64,000 nt of DNA from Croceibacter atlanticus HTCC2559 (lineage in GTDB: Bacteria > Bacteroidota > Bacteroidia > Flavobacteriales > Flavobacteriaceae), in assembly GCF_000196315.1 (NCBI RefSeq), contig NC_014230.1:620001-684000 (forward strand), given 5' to 3'. Numbering within the stretch: the first letter of the stretch is position 1; each line of letters opens with the position of its first letter. Positions 9,042 through 17,248 of this stretch are shown piece after piece. Under the pieces are notes generated by a model. That model was given only the letters and a program-made list of their open reading frames with translations. It was not told the DNA's origin and searched no databases. A program made the translations under genes and the position numbers.

Positions 9042-10097
9042 TTAAAATGAAAAATCTTCCAAAAATCGCGCTATTAAAACAGGAACGGGATAGTCTTTAA
9101 GTTGATGTGTAGGTATACCGTCGTTTAAAGTACTCACTCTTACAATCCAAAACTTAGTATACAAGTGCTGGTGTGAAAGTTTGTGTACTATTGAAGCATC
9201 ATTAAATAGCGAAACATTATAATTTTCATTAATATCATTACTTATATCTGAAGCCTTAAAAAGAGACAAGAACTCCGTTTCAGAAATGTCTTTTTTAGTT
9301 TCGATACACGGAAACTCGTACAATCCTTGCCAAATGCCTTTGCCTACTCGTTGTTTTATTTGTGTGTTTTCATTGTCAGACAGTAAAACTATATAGTTTA
9401 AATATCGTTTTTTAATTGTTGTCTTTTTCAGTTTTACCGGTAAACTTAATACGTTATCATCTTGCAAAGCCTTACAACTATCACTAAAAGGACATGTATC
9501 ACAAAACGGATTTTTAGGTTTGCAATGCCTAGCCCCAAACTCCATAATGGCTTGGTTAAATAACGCAGGTTGATTTTCATCCAGAAGCAACTCTGCCATA
9601 GCTTTAAATTCTTTTATACCTTTTGTTGAATTAATAGGAGTTTCTATACCAAAGTATCTTGAAAGCACTCTATAAACGTTACCATCTACAACAGCAACGG
9701 GTTCGTTATAACAAATACTAGCTATAGCACTAGCGGTATAATCTCCAACGCCTTTTAGTCTTAAAAGCCCCTTATAATCTTCAGGGAATTTACCATCTCT
9801 CTCATTTGCTACATATTTTGCTGTCTCATGTAAATTTCTTGCGCGGGAATAATAGCCTAGGCCTTGCCAATTTTTCAATACCTCTTCTTGAGAAGCTTTA
9901 GCCAAATGAAAAACTGTTGGATATGTCTCTGTAAACTTTAAATAATAAGGTAATCCTTGTGCAACTTGGGTTTGTTGGAGCATAATTTCACTCAACCAAA
10001 TAAAATACGGATCGGTAGTATGCCGCCAAGGCAAGTCTCTTTTGTACTTTAAATACCAATTAATGAGTATTTTGGAAAAATTAAGGTCTTTTTGCAT
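9042..10097 (-). CDS. mutY: A/G-specific adenine glycosylase MutY
   Basis: 351 residues. The helix-hairpin-helix LKGVGDYTASAIAS is followed by the catalytic-Asp segment VAVVDGNVYRV. The iron-sulfur cluster loop has the spacing C-x6-C-x2-C-x5-C (CKPKNPFCDTCPFSDSC). The C-terminal third is the NUDIX-like domain that reads 8-oxoguanine (IWQGLYEFP). MutY removes adenine mispaired with 8-oxoG. The family length of about 350 fits. A TACCTTGC box on the minus strand close to the start is a possible weak -7 element. Confidence 0.95.
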   Translation of the reverse strand: MQKDLNFSKILINWYLKYKRDLPWRHTTDPYFIWLSEIMLQQTQVAQGLPYYLKFTETYPTVFHLAKASQEEVLKNWQGLGYYSRARNLHETAKYVANERDGKFPEDYKGLLRLKGVGDYTASAIASICYNEPVAVVDGNVYRVLSRYFGIETPINSTKGIKEFKAMAELLLDENQPALFNQAIMEFGARHCKPKNPFCDTCPFSDSCKALQDDNVLSLPVKLKKTTIKKRYLNYIVLLSDNENTQIKQRVGKGIWQGLYEFPCIETKKDISETEFLSLFKASDISNDINENYNVSLFNDASIVHKLSHQHLYTKFWIVRVSTLNDGIPTHQLKDYPVPVLIARFLEDFSF

Positions 10098-10145
10098 ATC
10101 TTGGCAAGGTAAAAACTTTATTAGGTTATAATTAAGAGAATTAGG

Positions 10146-10178
10146 TTTGAAATAATGAGATATTAATGCTTATATTTG
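10146..10178 (+). promoter_or_regulatory. Promoter of the HU gene
   Basis: TTTG at 10146-10149 and TATATTTG at 10171-10178 are 21 bases apart, a good fit to the Bacteroidetes -33/-7 promoter. The start codon is about 44 bases downstream. The -7 box is followed by CACCCGC, identical to the rplU promoter. Confidence 0.8.
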
Positions 10179-10221
10179 CACCCGCAAAAAAAATTATCAA
10201 ACCCCAATATTAATACATATT

Positions 10222-10515
10222 ATGACAAAAGCAGATATCGTAGCTAAGATTGCAGATCGCATTGGAATGGAAAAAAACGAAGTTCAAGCTACAGTTGAAA
10301 CCTTTATGGAGGAAGTGAAGACATCTTTAGAAGGTGGTGAGAATGTTTATTTAAGAGGTTTCGGAAGCTTCATCATTAAAGAACGTGCTGAAAAAACTGG
10401 AAGAAACATTTCTAAGAATACAACTATTAAAATTCCTGCACATAACATCCCTGCTTTTAAGCCAGCTAAAGTATTTATGGAAGGCGTAAAAGAAAATGTT
10501 TCTGTAAAGAAATAA
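10222..10515 (+). CDS. HU-family histone-like DNA-binding protein
   Basis: 97 residues. The HU fold is complete: MTKADIVAKIADRIG helix pair, the GFGSFIIKERAEKTGRN signature, the DNA-binding arm with the IPA motif (KIPAHNIPAFKPAK) and a final helix. HU dimers bend DNA and organise the nucleoid. The gene has a near-consensus promoter and is followed after 36 bases by a 29-residue basic peptide, with a terminator after that, so the two form a small, probably highly expressed operon. Confidence 0.95.
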   Translation: MTKADIVAKIADRIGMEKNEVQATVETFMEEVKTSLEGGENVYLRGFGSFIIKERAEKTGRNISKNTTIKIPAHNIPAFKPAKVFMEGVKENVSVKK

Positions 10516-10551
10516 ATTTAAAAAATTAATTAATCTTAAATAACACAGCGT

Positions 10552-10641
10552 ATGCCAAGTGGTAAGAAAAGAAAAAGACATAAGGTAGCTACTCACAAAC
10601 GTAAGAAACGTCGTAGAGCTAACCGCCACAAGAAAAAGTAG
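10552..10641 (+). CDS. 29-residue Lys/Arg-rich peptide, possibly ribosome- or RNA-associated
   Basis: An ATG-started frame of 29 codons beginning MPSGKKRKRHKVATHKRKK and ending RHKKK. Roughly two thirds of the residues are Lys, Arg or His. It sits 36 bases after the HU gene and ends inside a perfect 14-bp terminator stem. I recall similar tiny frames in other Flavobacteriia, which supports a real gene. The composition suggests binding to RNA or DNA. A structural study of the Flavobacterium johnsoniae ribosome reported an extra small protein (bL38); whether this is it I cannot tell. Confidence 0.75.
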   Translation: MPSGKKRKRHKVATHKRKKRRRANRHKKK

Positions 10642-10666
10642 TCTTATACTACTTTTTCTTGTTTTT
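10629..10666 (+). terminator. Rho-independent terminator overlapping the basic-peptide gene
   Basis: CAAGAAAAAGTAGT (10629-10642) and its exact complement at 10648-10661 form a 14-bp stem with a 5-base loop, followed by more T. The left arm encodes the last codons (Lys-Lys-Lys-stop) of the small basic peptide. Confidence 0.85.
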
Positions 10667-10772
10667 ACGTTCATTGACATAGATTACAGTTTTACATAAA
10701 AAACTAGTAATTGTTAAGAAAGCTATTATACCTAATAGTTACTGTCCTGTGTGACATAAATATAAATAACAC

Positions 10773-10802
10773 CACACAAGTATTGTGCATTTGCACAGTG
10801 TG
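10773..10802 (+). promoter_or_regulatory. Potential hairpin in the ribonuclease E/G leader
   Basis: GTGCA (10785-10789) pairs with TGCAC (10792-10796), and the flanking CACAC (10773) can pair with GTGTG (10798-10802). The element ends about 20 bases before the start codon. It could be an autoregulatory leader, as known for Escherichia coli rne, or a dyad operator. The evidence is the repeat only. Confidence 0.35.
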
Positions 10803-10822
10803 CGTGTATAAATCTAACTAAT

Positions 10823-12373
10823 ATGAACAAAGAGTTAATTATTAGAACGAGTTCATCTGGAGTAGATTTTGCCTTATTAAAAGACGGACGATTAATAGAA
10901 CTTCAACAAGACGAAGATGATAACAAGTTTGCTGTTGGTGATATTTTCACTGCAAAAATACGCAAAACTGTACCTGGCTTAAATGCCGCCTTTGTAAATG
11001 TTGGCTATGAAAAAGATGGTTTTTTACACTATCATGACCTTGGCCCACAAGTAGGTTCATTATTAAAATTCGTTAAACAAGTAACAACAGGAAAGCTTAA
11101 AGACTTCTCTTTAAAAAACTTTCCTTTGGAAAAAGATATAGATAAAAATGGCACCGTTAACGATGCGTTAAAATCTAATCAATCCATTTTAGTACAAGTT
11201 GTAAAAGAACCTATCTCAACTAAAGGCCCAAGAATTAGCAGCGAGCTCTCGCTTGCCGGACGCTATATTGTCTTGGTTCCTTTTTCAAATAGAATTTCTG
11301 TTTCTACCAAAATAGGAACTAAAGAAGAAAAAGAACGCCTTAAGAGACTTGTAAAAAGCATTAAGCCGAATAACTTCGGCGTTATAATTCGTACTGTTGC
11401 AGAAGGCAAAAAAGTAGCCGACATCCATACAGATCTTCAAAATTTGATGGATCGCTGGACGGCTATGTGCAAAAAAATGTATAGGCCAAACTATCCTACA
11501 AAAGTATTAGGCGAAATGAATAAAGCGTCATCCATCCTAAGAGATGTTTTTAATGACAGCTTTACGTCTATATGCGTAGATGATGAGACCTTACATACTC
11601 AGATAAAAGATTACGTTGGCGAAATAGCGCCAGAAAAAGAGTCTATCGTTAAGTATTACGATAGCAGCAAAGTGCCAATTTTTGAAAAATTTGGTATCGA
11701 GCGACAAATTAAAACGTCCTTTGGCAAAACAGTTTCTATGAGTAAAGGTGCTTACCTCATTATAGAACATACTGAAGCCATGCACGTTATCGACGTAAAT
11801 AGTGGTAACAGAAGCAATAAGAGCAAAAGCCAAGAAGGCACAGCACTTGAGGTAAATATGATTAGCGCAACAGAGGTTGCAAGACAATTACGCCTTAGAG
11901 ATATGGGAGGCATTATTGTTGTCGACTTTATTGATATGGGAAAAGCTGAAAACAGACGTAAGCTTTTTGACCATTTAAGAGATGAAATGAGTGACGACCG
12001 CGCAAAACATAAAATACTACCTCCAAGTAAATTTGGACTCATACAAATAACGCGACAGCGTACAAGACCAGAAACCAACATTAAAACACGCGAGGTAAAC
12101 CCTAGCAACAACGGAGGCGAAGAAATTGAAGCTCCTATAATTATTGTTGAGAAAATTAAAACGGACTTGCAAAAAGCAATTAAAAAAGGGCATAAAAAAA
12201 TGAGTATTACTGCTCATCCATTTATTGCCGCTTATTTAACTAGAGGATTTCCTTCTCCACGCGCCAATTGGTTTTTTGACCATAAGCGTTGGGTAAAAGT
12301 TTTACCAAGAGATGCTTACACATATCTTGAATATCACTTTCATGATAAAGATGGAAAACTCATGAAGTTATAA
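10823..12373 (+). CDS. rng: Ribonuclease E/G family endoribonuclease
   Basis: 516 residues, the length of RNase G rather than of RNase E with its scaffold tail. The N-terminal S1 domain lies at about 35-125 (VGDIFTAKIRKTVPGLNAAFVNVG, then DGFLHYHDL). The catalytic metal site is visible in HVIDVNSGN and IIVVDFIDM. The family cleaves AU-rich single-stranded RNA in rRNA maturation and mRNA decay. A conserved zinc-link Cys pair is not evident. The gene is single, with a possible structured leader and its own terminator. Confidence 0.93.
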   Translation: MNKELIIRTSSSGVDFALLKDGRLIELQQDEDDNKFAVGDIFTAKIRKTVPGLNAAFVNVGYEKDGFLHYHDLGPQVGSLLKFVKQVTTGKLKDFSLKNFPLEKDIDKNGTVNDALKSNQSILVQVVKEPISTKGPRISSELSLAGRYIVLVPFSNRISVSTKIGTKEEKERLKRLVKSIKPNNFGVIIRTVAEGKKVADIHTDLQNLMDRWTAMCKKMYRPNYPTKVLGEMNKASSILRDVFNDSFTSICVDDETLHTQIKDYVGEIAPEKESIVKYYDSSKVPIFEKFGIERQIKTSFGKTVSMSKGAYLIIEHTEAMHVIDVNSGNRSNKSKSQEGTALEVNMISATEVARQLRLRDMGGIIVVDFIDMGKAENRRKLFDHLRDEMSDDRAKHKILPPSKFGLIQITRQRTRPETNIKTREVNPSNNGGEEIEAPIIIVEKIKTDLQKAIKKGHKKMSITAHPFIAAYLTRGFPSPRANWFFDHKRWVKVLPRDAYTYLEYHFHDKDGKLMKL

Positions 12374-12380
12374 AATATTA

Positions 12381-12417
12381 AAACCCACATCAATTAATTT
12401 TGATGTGGGTTTTTTTA
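12381..12417 (+). terminator. Rho-independent terminator
   Basis: AAACCCACATCAA (12381-12393) pairs with TTGATGTGGGTTT (12400-12412) around a 6-base loop, followed by T. It ends the ribonuclease E/G gene. Confidence 0.92.
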
Positions 12418-12475
12418 TACCACACTTTCAATATCATACAATATTAAAAATGCATAATTTGTATCTTGCTTAAAC

Positions 12476-12955
12476 ATGAACTCTAAATCCCAAACATCTT
12501 ACACCGTAAAAGAAGCAGAGCAAGCTTTAAAGCGCTATTGTGCATATAGAGAACGATGCCACAAAGAAGTTGAAGAAAAACTTAAAAAAATGAATATGAT
12601 TCCTGATGCAAGAGATCATATTATTTATATACTACTACAAGAAAACTATCTTAATGAAGAGCGCTTTGCAAGAAGTTTTGCAAGAGGAAAGTTTAGAATA
12701 AAAAAATGGGGAAAGCGTCGAATAATCTCAGAGCTTAAATTTAGGCAAATATCTAAACGAAACATAGAATTTGCATTAACAGAAATTCCTACTGAGGAAT
12801 ATTACACAACATTTAACGAGCTCGCTTTTAAACGCCTAAAACAAATTAAAGAAACACAACCCCAAAAAATTAAAAAGAAGCTGGCAGACTACCTCCTATA
12901 CCGAGGCTGGGAGTCTAGCTTAGTATTTGAAAAAGTAAATGAGATAGTTAATTAG
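12476..12955 (+). CDS. recX: Regulatory protein RecX
   Basis: 159 residues made of three-helix repeats with RecX signatures: CAYRERCHKEVEEKL, the YLNEERFARSFARGKF motif, WGKRRIISELKFRQIS and the C-terminal LLYRGWESSLVFEKV. RecX binds RecA filaments and limits strand exchange. No recA gene is nearby. Its TAG stop overlaps the TAA stop of the convergent cupin-type gene in the four bases TTAG, leaving no room for a terminator. Confidence 0.9.
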   Translation: MNSKSQTSYTVKEAEQALKRYCAYRERCHKEVEEKLKKMNMIPDARDHIIYILLQENYLNEERFARSFARGKFRIKKWGKRRIISELKFRQISKRNIEFALTEIPTEEYYTTFNELAFKRLKQIKETQPQKIKKKLADYLLYRGWESSLVFEKVNEIVN

Positions 12956-13836
12956 TGCTTTGTACTTAAGTTATTACGCTTATGCGTTCGTCTTATAGCT
13001 TCTCTATTTTTATACTGTATCCAACGTTCTCCAGCTATTTTTCTCATAAGGTTATCAAAGTAACGCATAAACCCTAAGTTGTATACAGCTTTAGAAAGGT
13101 TAGTAACACTTTTAGGAAATGCTCTCAAGCTCATTGAGAATCCTGGTGTTAAATAATGCATATAATGCCAATAACCTTCTGGCATATACAATGTTTCACC
13201 ATGATTTAATTCACAAACCAATCCTTCAGCCTGTTTTAAAGCTGGCCATTTTGTGAAGTCTGGCTTGCTAAAATCTATATCCTGTCTTGCAACTAACGCA
13301 TTAGGAACTTTATAAAGATATTTAGTTTCGGACTGCGGAAATAAAATACAACGCTTTTTGCCTTGAAAATGGAAATGAAAAATGTTTGCATAATCTATAT
13401 CGTAATGCATAAACACCTTAGAGTTTTCGCCTCCAAAAAATAAAAAAGGCACACTCTTAACCCATCTTAAACCCATATTAGGATATTTAAAATCCTTTTG
13501 CAAAACCGGAACTTGCTTCATTAAATTATAAAGGAAAATGCGGTAATTAGTTGGTTGCTTTTTAAGAAGCTTAATATAATCTTTCATCTTCATTTCTGCG
13601 TGAGGCTCATTAAATTTAAGCTTGCTGGAAATAGGCCTATCGTCATATAACGGCACCTTTAAATTTCCTGCAACAGAATCTATATATTCAAAATCCCATT
13701 TTTTAAAAGCGGGCCAATCTTCTATTAAACGCTCTATAACAACAGGTTTCTGTGGTTTTAAGTAATGTTCAATAAAATCTTCTTTTGAAATAGATTTTAC
13801 TCTCGGTATGTCTTCTAAATGAAGGGTATTACTCAT
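12952..13836 (-). CDS. Cupin-like (JmjC-type) Fe(II)/2-oxoglutarate hydroxylase
   Basis: 294 residues from the ATG giving MSNTLHLEDIPRV; a frame extension of 14 residues upstream (to 13878) looks like leader sequence. The cupin_8 fold shows PVVIERLIEDWPA near the N-terminus, the metal triad HYD (H144, D146) and a later His in EGYWHYMHYL (about H224), plus FHFQGKKRCILFP for 2-oxoglutarate. Relatives include FIH-like asparaginyl and tRNA or ribosomal-protein hydroxylases. The substrate is unknown. It stands alone, convergent with recX by overlapping stops. Confidence 0.85.
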   Translation of the reverse strand: MSNTLHLEDIPRVKSISKEDFIEHYLKPQKPVVIERLIEDWPAFKKWDFEYIDSVAGNLKVPLYDDRPISSKLKFNEPHAEMKMKDYIKLLKKQPTNYRIFLYNLMKQVPVLQKDFKYPNMGLRWVKSVPFLFFGGENSKVFMHYDIDYANIFHFHFQGKKRCILFPQSETKYLYKVPNALVARQDIDFSKPDFTKWPALKQAEGLVCELNHGETLYMPEGYWHYMHYLTPGFSMSLRAFPKSVTNLSKAVYNLGFMRYFDNLMRKIAGERWIQYKNREAIRRTHKRNNLSTKH

Positions 13837-13947
13837 AATTTCTGCACATAAATAACGTGCGTCATTTTTAATGAACAAAATTAACGAAATAAAAGGTGCT
13901 TATTACACGGTTGTAAAAAACAGTTTTAATTAAGCTATAAGTAAACT

Positions 13948-15036
13948 TTATACTGCTTTAGCCTTACCTTTTGCCTCTTCGTTACGTTCAATTTTATGAC
14001 CAGGACGAGACCATTTTGGCTTTTCTCCCAATGCTTGGTACTTTGAATCTTGAGACTCCACAGTTTCTGGCTGAGATTTCTTTACAAAAGGCTTTTGAGG
14101 ATTAAGACCTAATGCTTTAAACATTTCCATGTCTTCATTAACATCTGGATTAGGCGTTGTTAATAGCTTATCTCCTGCAAATATAGAATTGGCACCTGCA
14201 AAGAAACACATTGCTTGTCCCTCTCTACTCATTTGTGTTCTTCCAGCAGATAAACGTACTTGCGTTTGTGGCATTACAATACGTGTCGTTGCCACCATAC
14301 GCACCATATCCCAAATAGGTATTGGCTCTTGATCTTCCAATGGCGTACCATCTACAGCTACTAATGCATTTATAGGTACAGATTCTGGCTGTGGGTTTAA
14401 CGTTGCTAAAGCTACCAACATTCCTGCACGGTCTTTAGTACTTTCACCCATTCCAATAATACCGCCACTACACACAGTAACATTTGTTTTTCTTACGTTA
14501 TCTATTGTTTTTAAGCGGTCTTCAAAACCTCTAGTAGAAATTACTTCTTTGTAATATTCTTCAGAGGAATCTAAATTGTGGTTATAGGCATATAAACCAG
14601 CTTCTGCCAATCGGTGTGCCTGATTTTCGGTAAGCATTCCTAACGTACAGCAAACTTCCATTTCAAGTTTATTAATAGTACGAACCATTTCTAAAACTTG
14701 CTCAAACTCTTCGCCGTCTTTTACATTACGCCAAGCTGCTCCCATACATACTCTGGAAGAGCCACTTGCTTTTGCTCTTAATGCTTGTGCTTTTACTTGC
14801 TGCACACCCATAAGATCATTTCCTTCTATATCTGTATGATAGCGCGCTGCTTGAGGACAATAGCCACAGTCTTCTGGGCAACCACCTGTTTTAATTGAAA
14901 GTAATGTTGATACTTGTACCGTATTAGGGTCATGGAATTCTCTATGTACAGTTGCTGCTTCATACAGCAAATCCATAAAGGGTTTATTATAAATGTCAAG
15001 AATTTCTTCTATAGTCCAGTTGTGTTTAGTCGTCAT
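13948..15036 (-). CDS. bioB: Biotin synthase
   Basis: 362 residues. The radical-SAM cluster motif CPEDCGYC places Cys53, Cys57 and Cys60; the later segments CSGGIIGMGES and RLSAGRTQMSREGQAMCFFAG are typical BioB, the latter holding the Arg ligand of the [2Fe-2S] cluster. It inserts sulfur into dethiobiotin, the last step of biotin synthesis. No other bio genes are in the window. A consensus -7 box lies about 20 bases before the start. The last ~35 residues are charged and variable (KWSRPGHKIERNEE). Confidence 0.96.
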   Translation of the reverse strand: MTTKHNWTIEEILDIYNKPFMDLLYEAATVHREFHDPNTVQVSTLLSIKTGGCPEDCGYCPQAARYHTDIEGNDLMGVQQVKAQALRAKASGSSRVCMGAAWRNVKDGEEFEQVLEMVRTINKLEMEVCCTLGMLTENQAHRLAEAGLYAYNHNLDSSEEYYKEVISTRGFEDRLKTIDNVRKTNVTVCSGGIIGMGESTKDRAGMLVALATLNPQPESVPINALVAVDGTPLEDQEPIPIWDMVRMVATTRIVMPQTQVRLSAGRTQMSREGQAMCFFAGANSIFAGDKLLTTPNPDVNEDMEMFKALGLNPQKPFVKKSQPETVESQDSKYQALGEKPKWSRPGHKIERNEEAKGKAKAV

Positions 15037-15055
15037 AGTACTGTAATTGAAAACC

Positions 15056-15063
15056 CAAAAATA
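15056..15063 (-). promoter_or_regulatory. -7 promoter element of bioB (TATTTTTG)
   Basis: Read on the minus strand, TATTTTTG matches TAnnTTTG. A TTG lies 23 bases further upstream (15087-15089), slightly long for a -33 element. The predicted 5' leader would be only about 10-15 bases. Confidence 0.6.
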
Positions 15064-15164
15064 GTAAATAAGATACTCTTTTGTTTCAATTGTACTTTTT
15101 AATGACGCAACAAGGTTGGATTAAAAAGAAATTCTTGCATTTAACAGAATAAATCTATGTTGAT

Positions 15165-17228
15165 TTATTCGAAATCTGAGTCTGCAAACTCTGGATTCAC
15201 TACTATATTAGATACTTTAAAATCTATAGACTGTGGTCCGAAAGACTGTGAAATAGTCATAGGGAACATAATACCCTCTTTTTCTTGATAGTCTTTATAA
15301 AGTGTTGTTACAACCATTGTTTGAGCACCTTGTGATCTTGTTTGGGTAGATTTAACCTTTAGTCCTGATTTTACATCATAATAATCTTCAACATTTTCTG
15401 AAGGCATTACCACATAAGCATCACTACCGTCTACTGCTTCTATCCTAACTAACTTTGCTTCACCTAGATTAAGTTCTGGAAAAGGTAGTGCATCTGTTTT
15501 ACCTTTTGCTATTTGCTCTTCGTCATAAGGTACCTTTTGACCTTGTGCCATAGCATAACCACTTGTTCCATTAAATGCTTGTTTGCTCATTACATTACCC
15601 ATTACATAAAGTGATTGAGCCATTTTTCCTGCTTTAGACTTCTTAATCTCTAGCTCTAATGGCGTGCCTTGCATTGTAGCTCCAGCTGTCATAGATAATG
15701 TATTCACAGCTTCTACCTTAGCTTTTCCTCCAATAGCCTCTAAATAACTATTGTAAACAGTTTGAGCTGTTACACCTTCTGGTATTTCCTTATCATAAAC
15801 AGGTTTATCTACCTTGTTTCCTTCCTTGTCAAAGTAAAAAACAGGTGTTTTCTTACCGTTAAGATTTAAGTTTTCTAAACCTTCTACAACATCTTTACCT
15901 TTTCCCGCTACAACAATTCTCATATTATCTACCATTACATATTTATTTGCAGCAGCTTGAACATCTTCCATAGTTACAGCATTAATATTCTTAAGGTAGT
16001 TTTTGTAAAAATCTTTTGGAAGATTGTAACGTTCTATGTTTAAAGCAAAATTTGCAATAGTTGCTGGGTTTTCTAATTGCAACACGAAATTTCCAGCATA
16101 TTTATTCTTTGTATTGTTAAGGTCTTGTGCAGAAACTGGTTCTGTACGAATACGTCTTAATTCTTTAACCATCTCGACAATTGCAGAGTCTGTCACCTCA
16201 TTTCTAACACTTGTTGATGCTACAAATCGAGATGCGTAAGGATCTGCCCCAATGCTAGATCGCGCTCCATACGTATAACCATTAGCCTCACGTAAGTTCA
16301 TATTTAAATAACTTCCGAAGCTACCACCTAAGATTTGATTAGCCACCAAAGCGCTAAAATAATCTTCATCATTCATTTGTAAATCTATAGTGTTTTCTAA
16401 TCTCAATTCACTTTGAACTGCATTAGGCATGTCTATAAAGTTTACCTGTGTGTATTGTGCGTTTACTGGCTTTACAGTGGTTTTAGAAAGCGCTTCAGAT
16501 TTTTTCCAATCTCCAAAGGCATCTTTAACCAATTTTTTAGCATCTCTAAATTCAATATCACCAACAATTACTAAATATGCCTTAGATGGTACAAAGTAGC
16601 GATCGTAGTAAGACTTTACATCTTGAAACGTAATGTTATTAATTGTTTCTTCTGTAGCAAACTCACCATAAGGGTGTTTTTCGCCATATGCTAAGTAAGA
16701 ACTAACTCTACTTGCTACTGCACCAACAGACTTTTCGTTACTCTTAATACCTTCAATTAACTTTGTTTTTTCTGCTTCAAAATCTGTTTCAGTAATTAGA
16801 GGATTTAAGGCTCCATCTGCCATAAGTTCTAATACTCTAGGAAAATATTTTGATAATGAGCTAGCAAAAGCACTTTCTGCTCCTATAGATACATTTGCTC
16901 CTAAAAAATCTACTTCTTCAAGATATGCTTCTTTAGCAATAGTTTTAGTACCATTTCCTAATACTGCGCCAGTAAGGCTACCTAGTCCTGCCTTTTCATT
17001 TTCTGAATGCGGATCATTATCTAGAATTAAACTTGCTGTTACTCTTGGAAGTTTATTGTTCTCTACCACCAATACTCTAAGTCCATTTTTTAAAGTAAAG
17101 CTATCTGGCTGTCCCAAATTAATGGTTGGTGCTGGTCCTGGTTGTGGTTGTTTGCTTCTGTCGATTTGTGCTGTGACACCTAAAGTGACAAAGCAAATCA
17201 TAAGCATGGAAACTAATTTAGTTTTCAT
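15165..17228 (-). CDS. M16-family peptidase homologue, zinc motif absent, with C-terminal lipoprotein-carrier-like domain
   Basis: 687 residues with a signal peptide (cleavage near VTA, residue 20). Two M16 domains cover about 40-460. Where an active M16 has HxxEH, this protein reads GLGSLTGAVLGNGT (about 81-94), so it cannot bind zinc. It keeps the substrate-side motif R313-x6-Y320 (REANGYTYG), as in the inactive halves of two-subunit M16 peptidases. The last ~200 residues (from YLEAIGGKAKVE) look like an outer-membrane-lipoprotein-sorting fold. It follows the active M16 gene after 20 bases, so the two likely form a heterodimeric periplasmic protease. Confidence 0.88.
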   Translation of the reverse strand: MKTKLVSMLMICFVTLGVTAQIDRSKQPQPGPAPTINLGQPDSFTLKNGLRVLVVENNKLPRVTASLILDNDPHSENEKAGLGSLTGAVLGNGTKTIAKEAYLEEVDFLGANVSIGAESAFASSLSKYFPRVLELMADGALNPLITETDFEAEKTKLIEGIKSNEKSVGAVASRVSSYLAYGEKHPYGEFATEETINNITFQDVKSYYDRYFVPSKAYLVIVGDIEFRDAKKLVKDAFGDWKKSEALSKTTVKPVNAQYTQVNFIDMPNAVQSELRLENTIDLQMNDEDYFSALVANQILGGSFGSYLNMNLREANGYTYGARSSIGADPYASRFVASTSVRNEVTDSAIVEMVKELRRIRTEPVSAQDLNNTKNKYAGNFVLQLENPATIANFALNIERYNLPKDFYKNYLKNINAVTMEDVQAAANKYVMVDNMRIVVAGKGKDVVEGLENLNLNGKKTPVFYFDKEGNKVDKPVYDKEIPEGVTAQTVYNSYLEAIGGKAKVEAVNTLSMTAGATMQGTPLELEIKKSKAGKMAQSLYVMGNVMSKQAFNGTSGYAMAQGQKVPYDEEQIAKGKTDALPFPELNLGEAKLVRIEAVDGSDAYVVMPSENVEDYYDVKSGLKVKSTQTRSQGAQTMVVTTLYKDYQEKEGIMFPMTISQSFGPQSIDFKVSNIVVNPEFADSDFE

Positions 17229-17248
17229 AAAGTTTATATTTTTTAATA

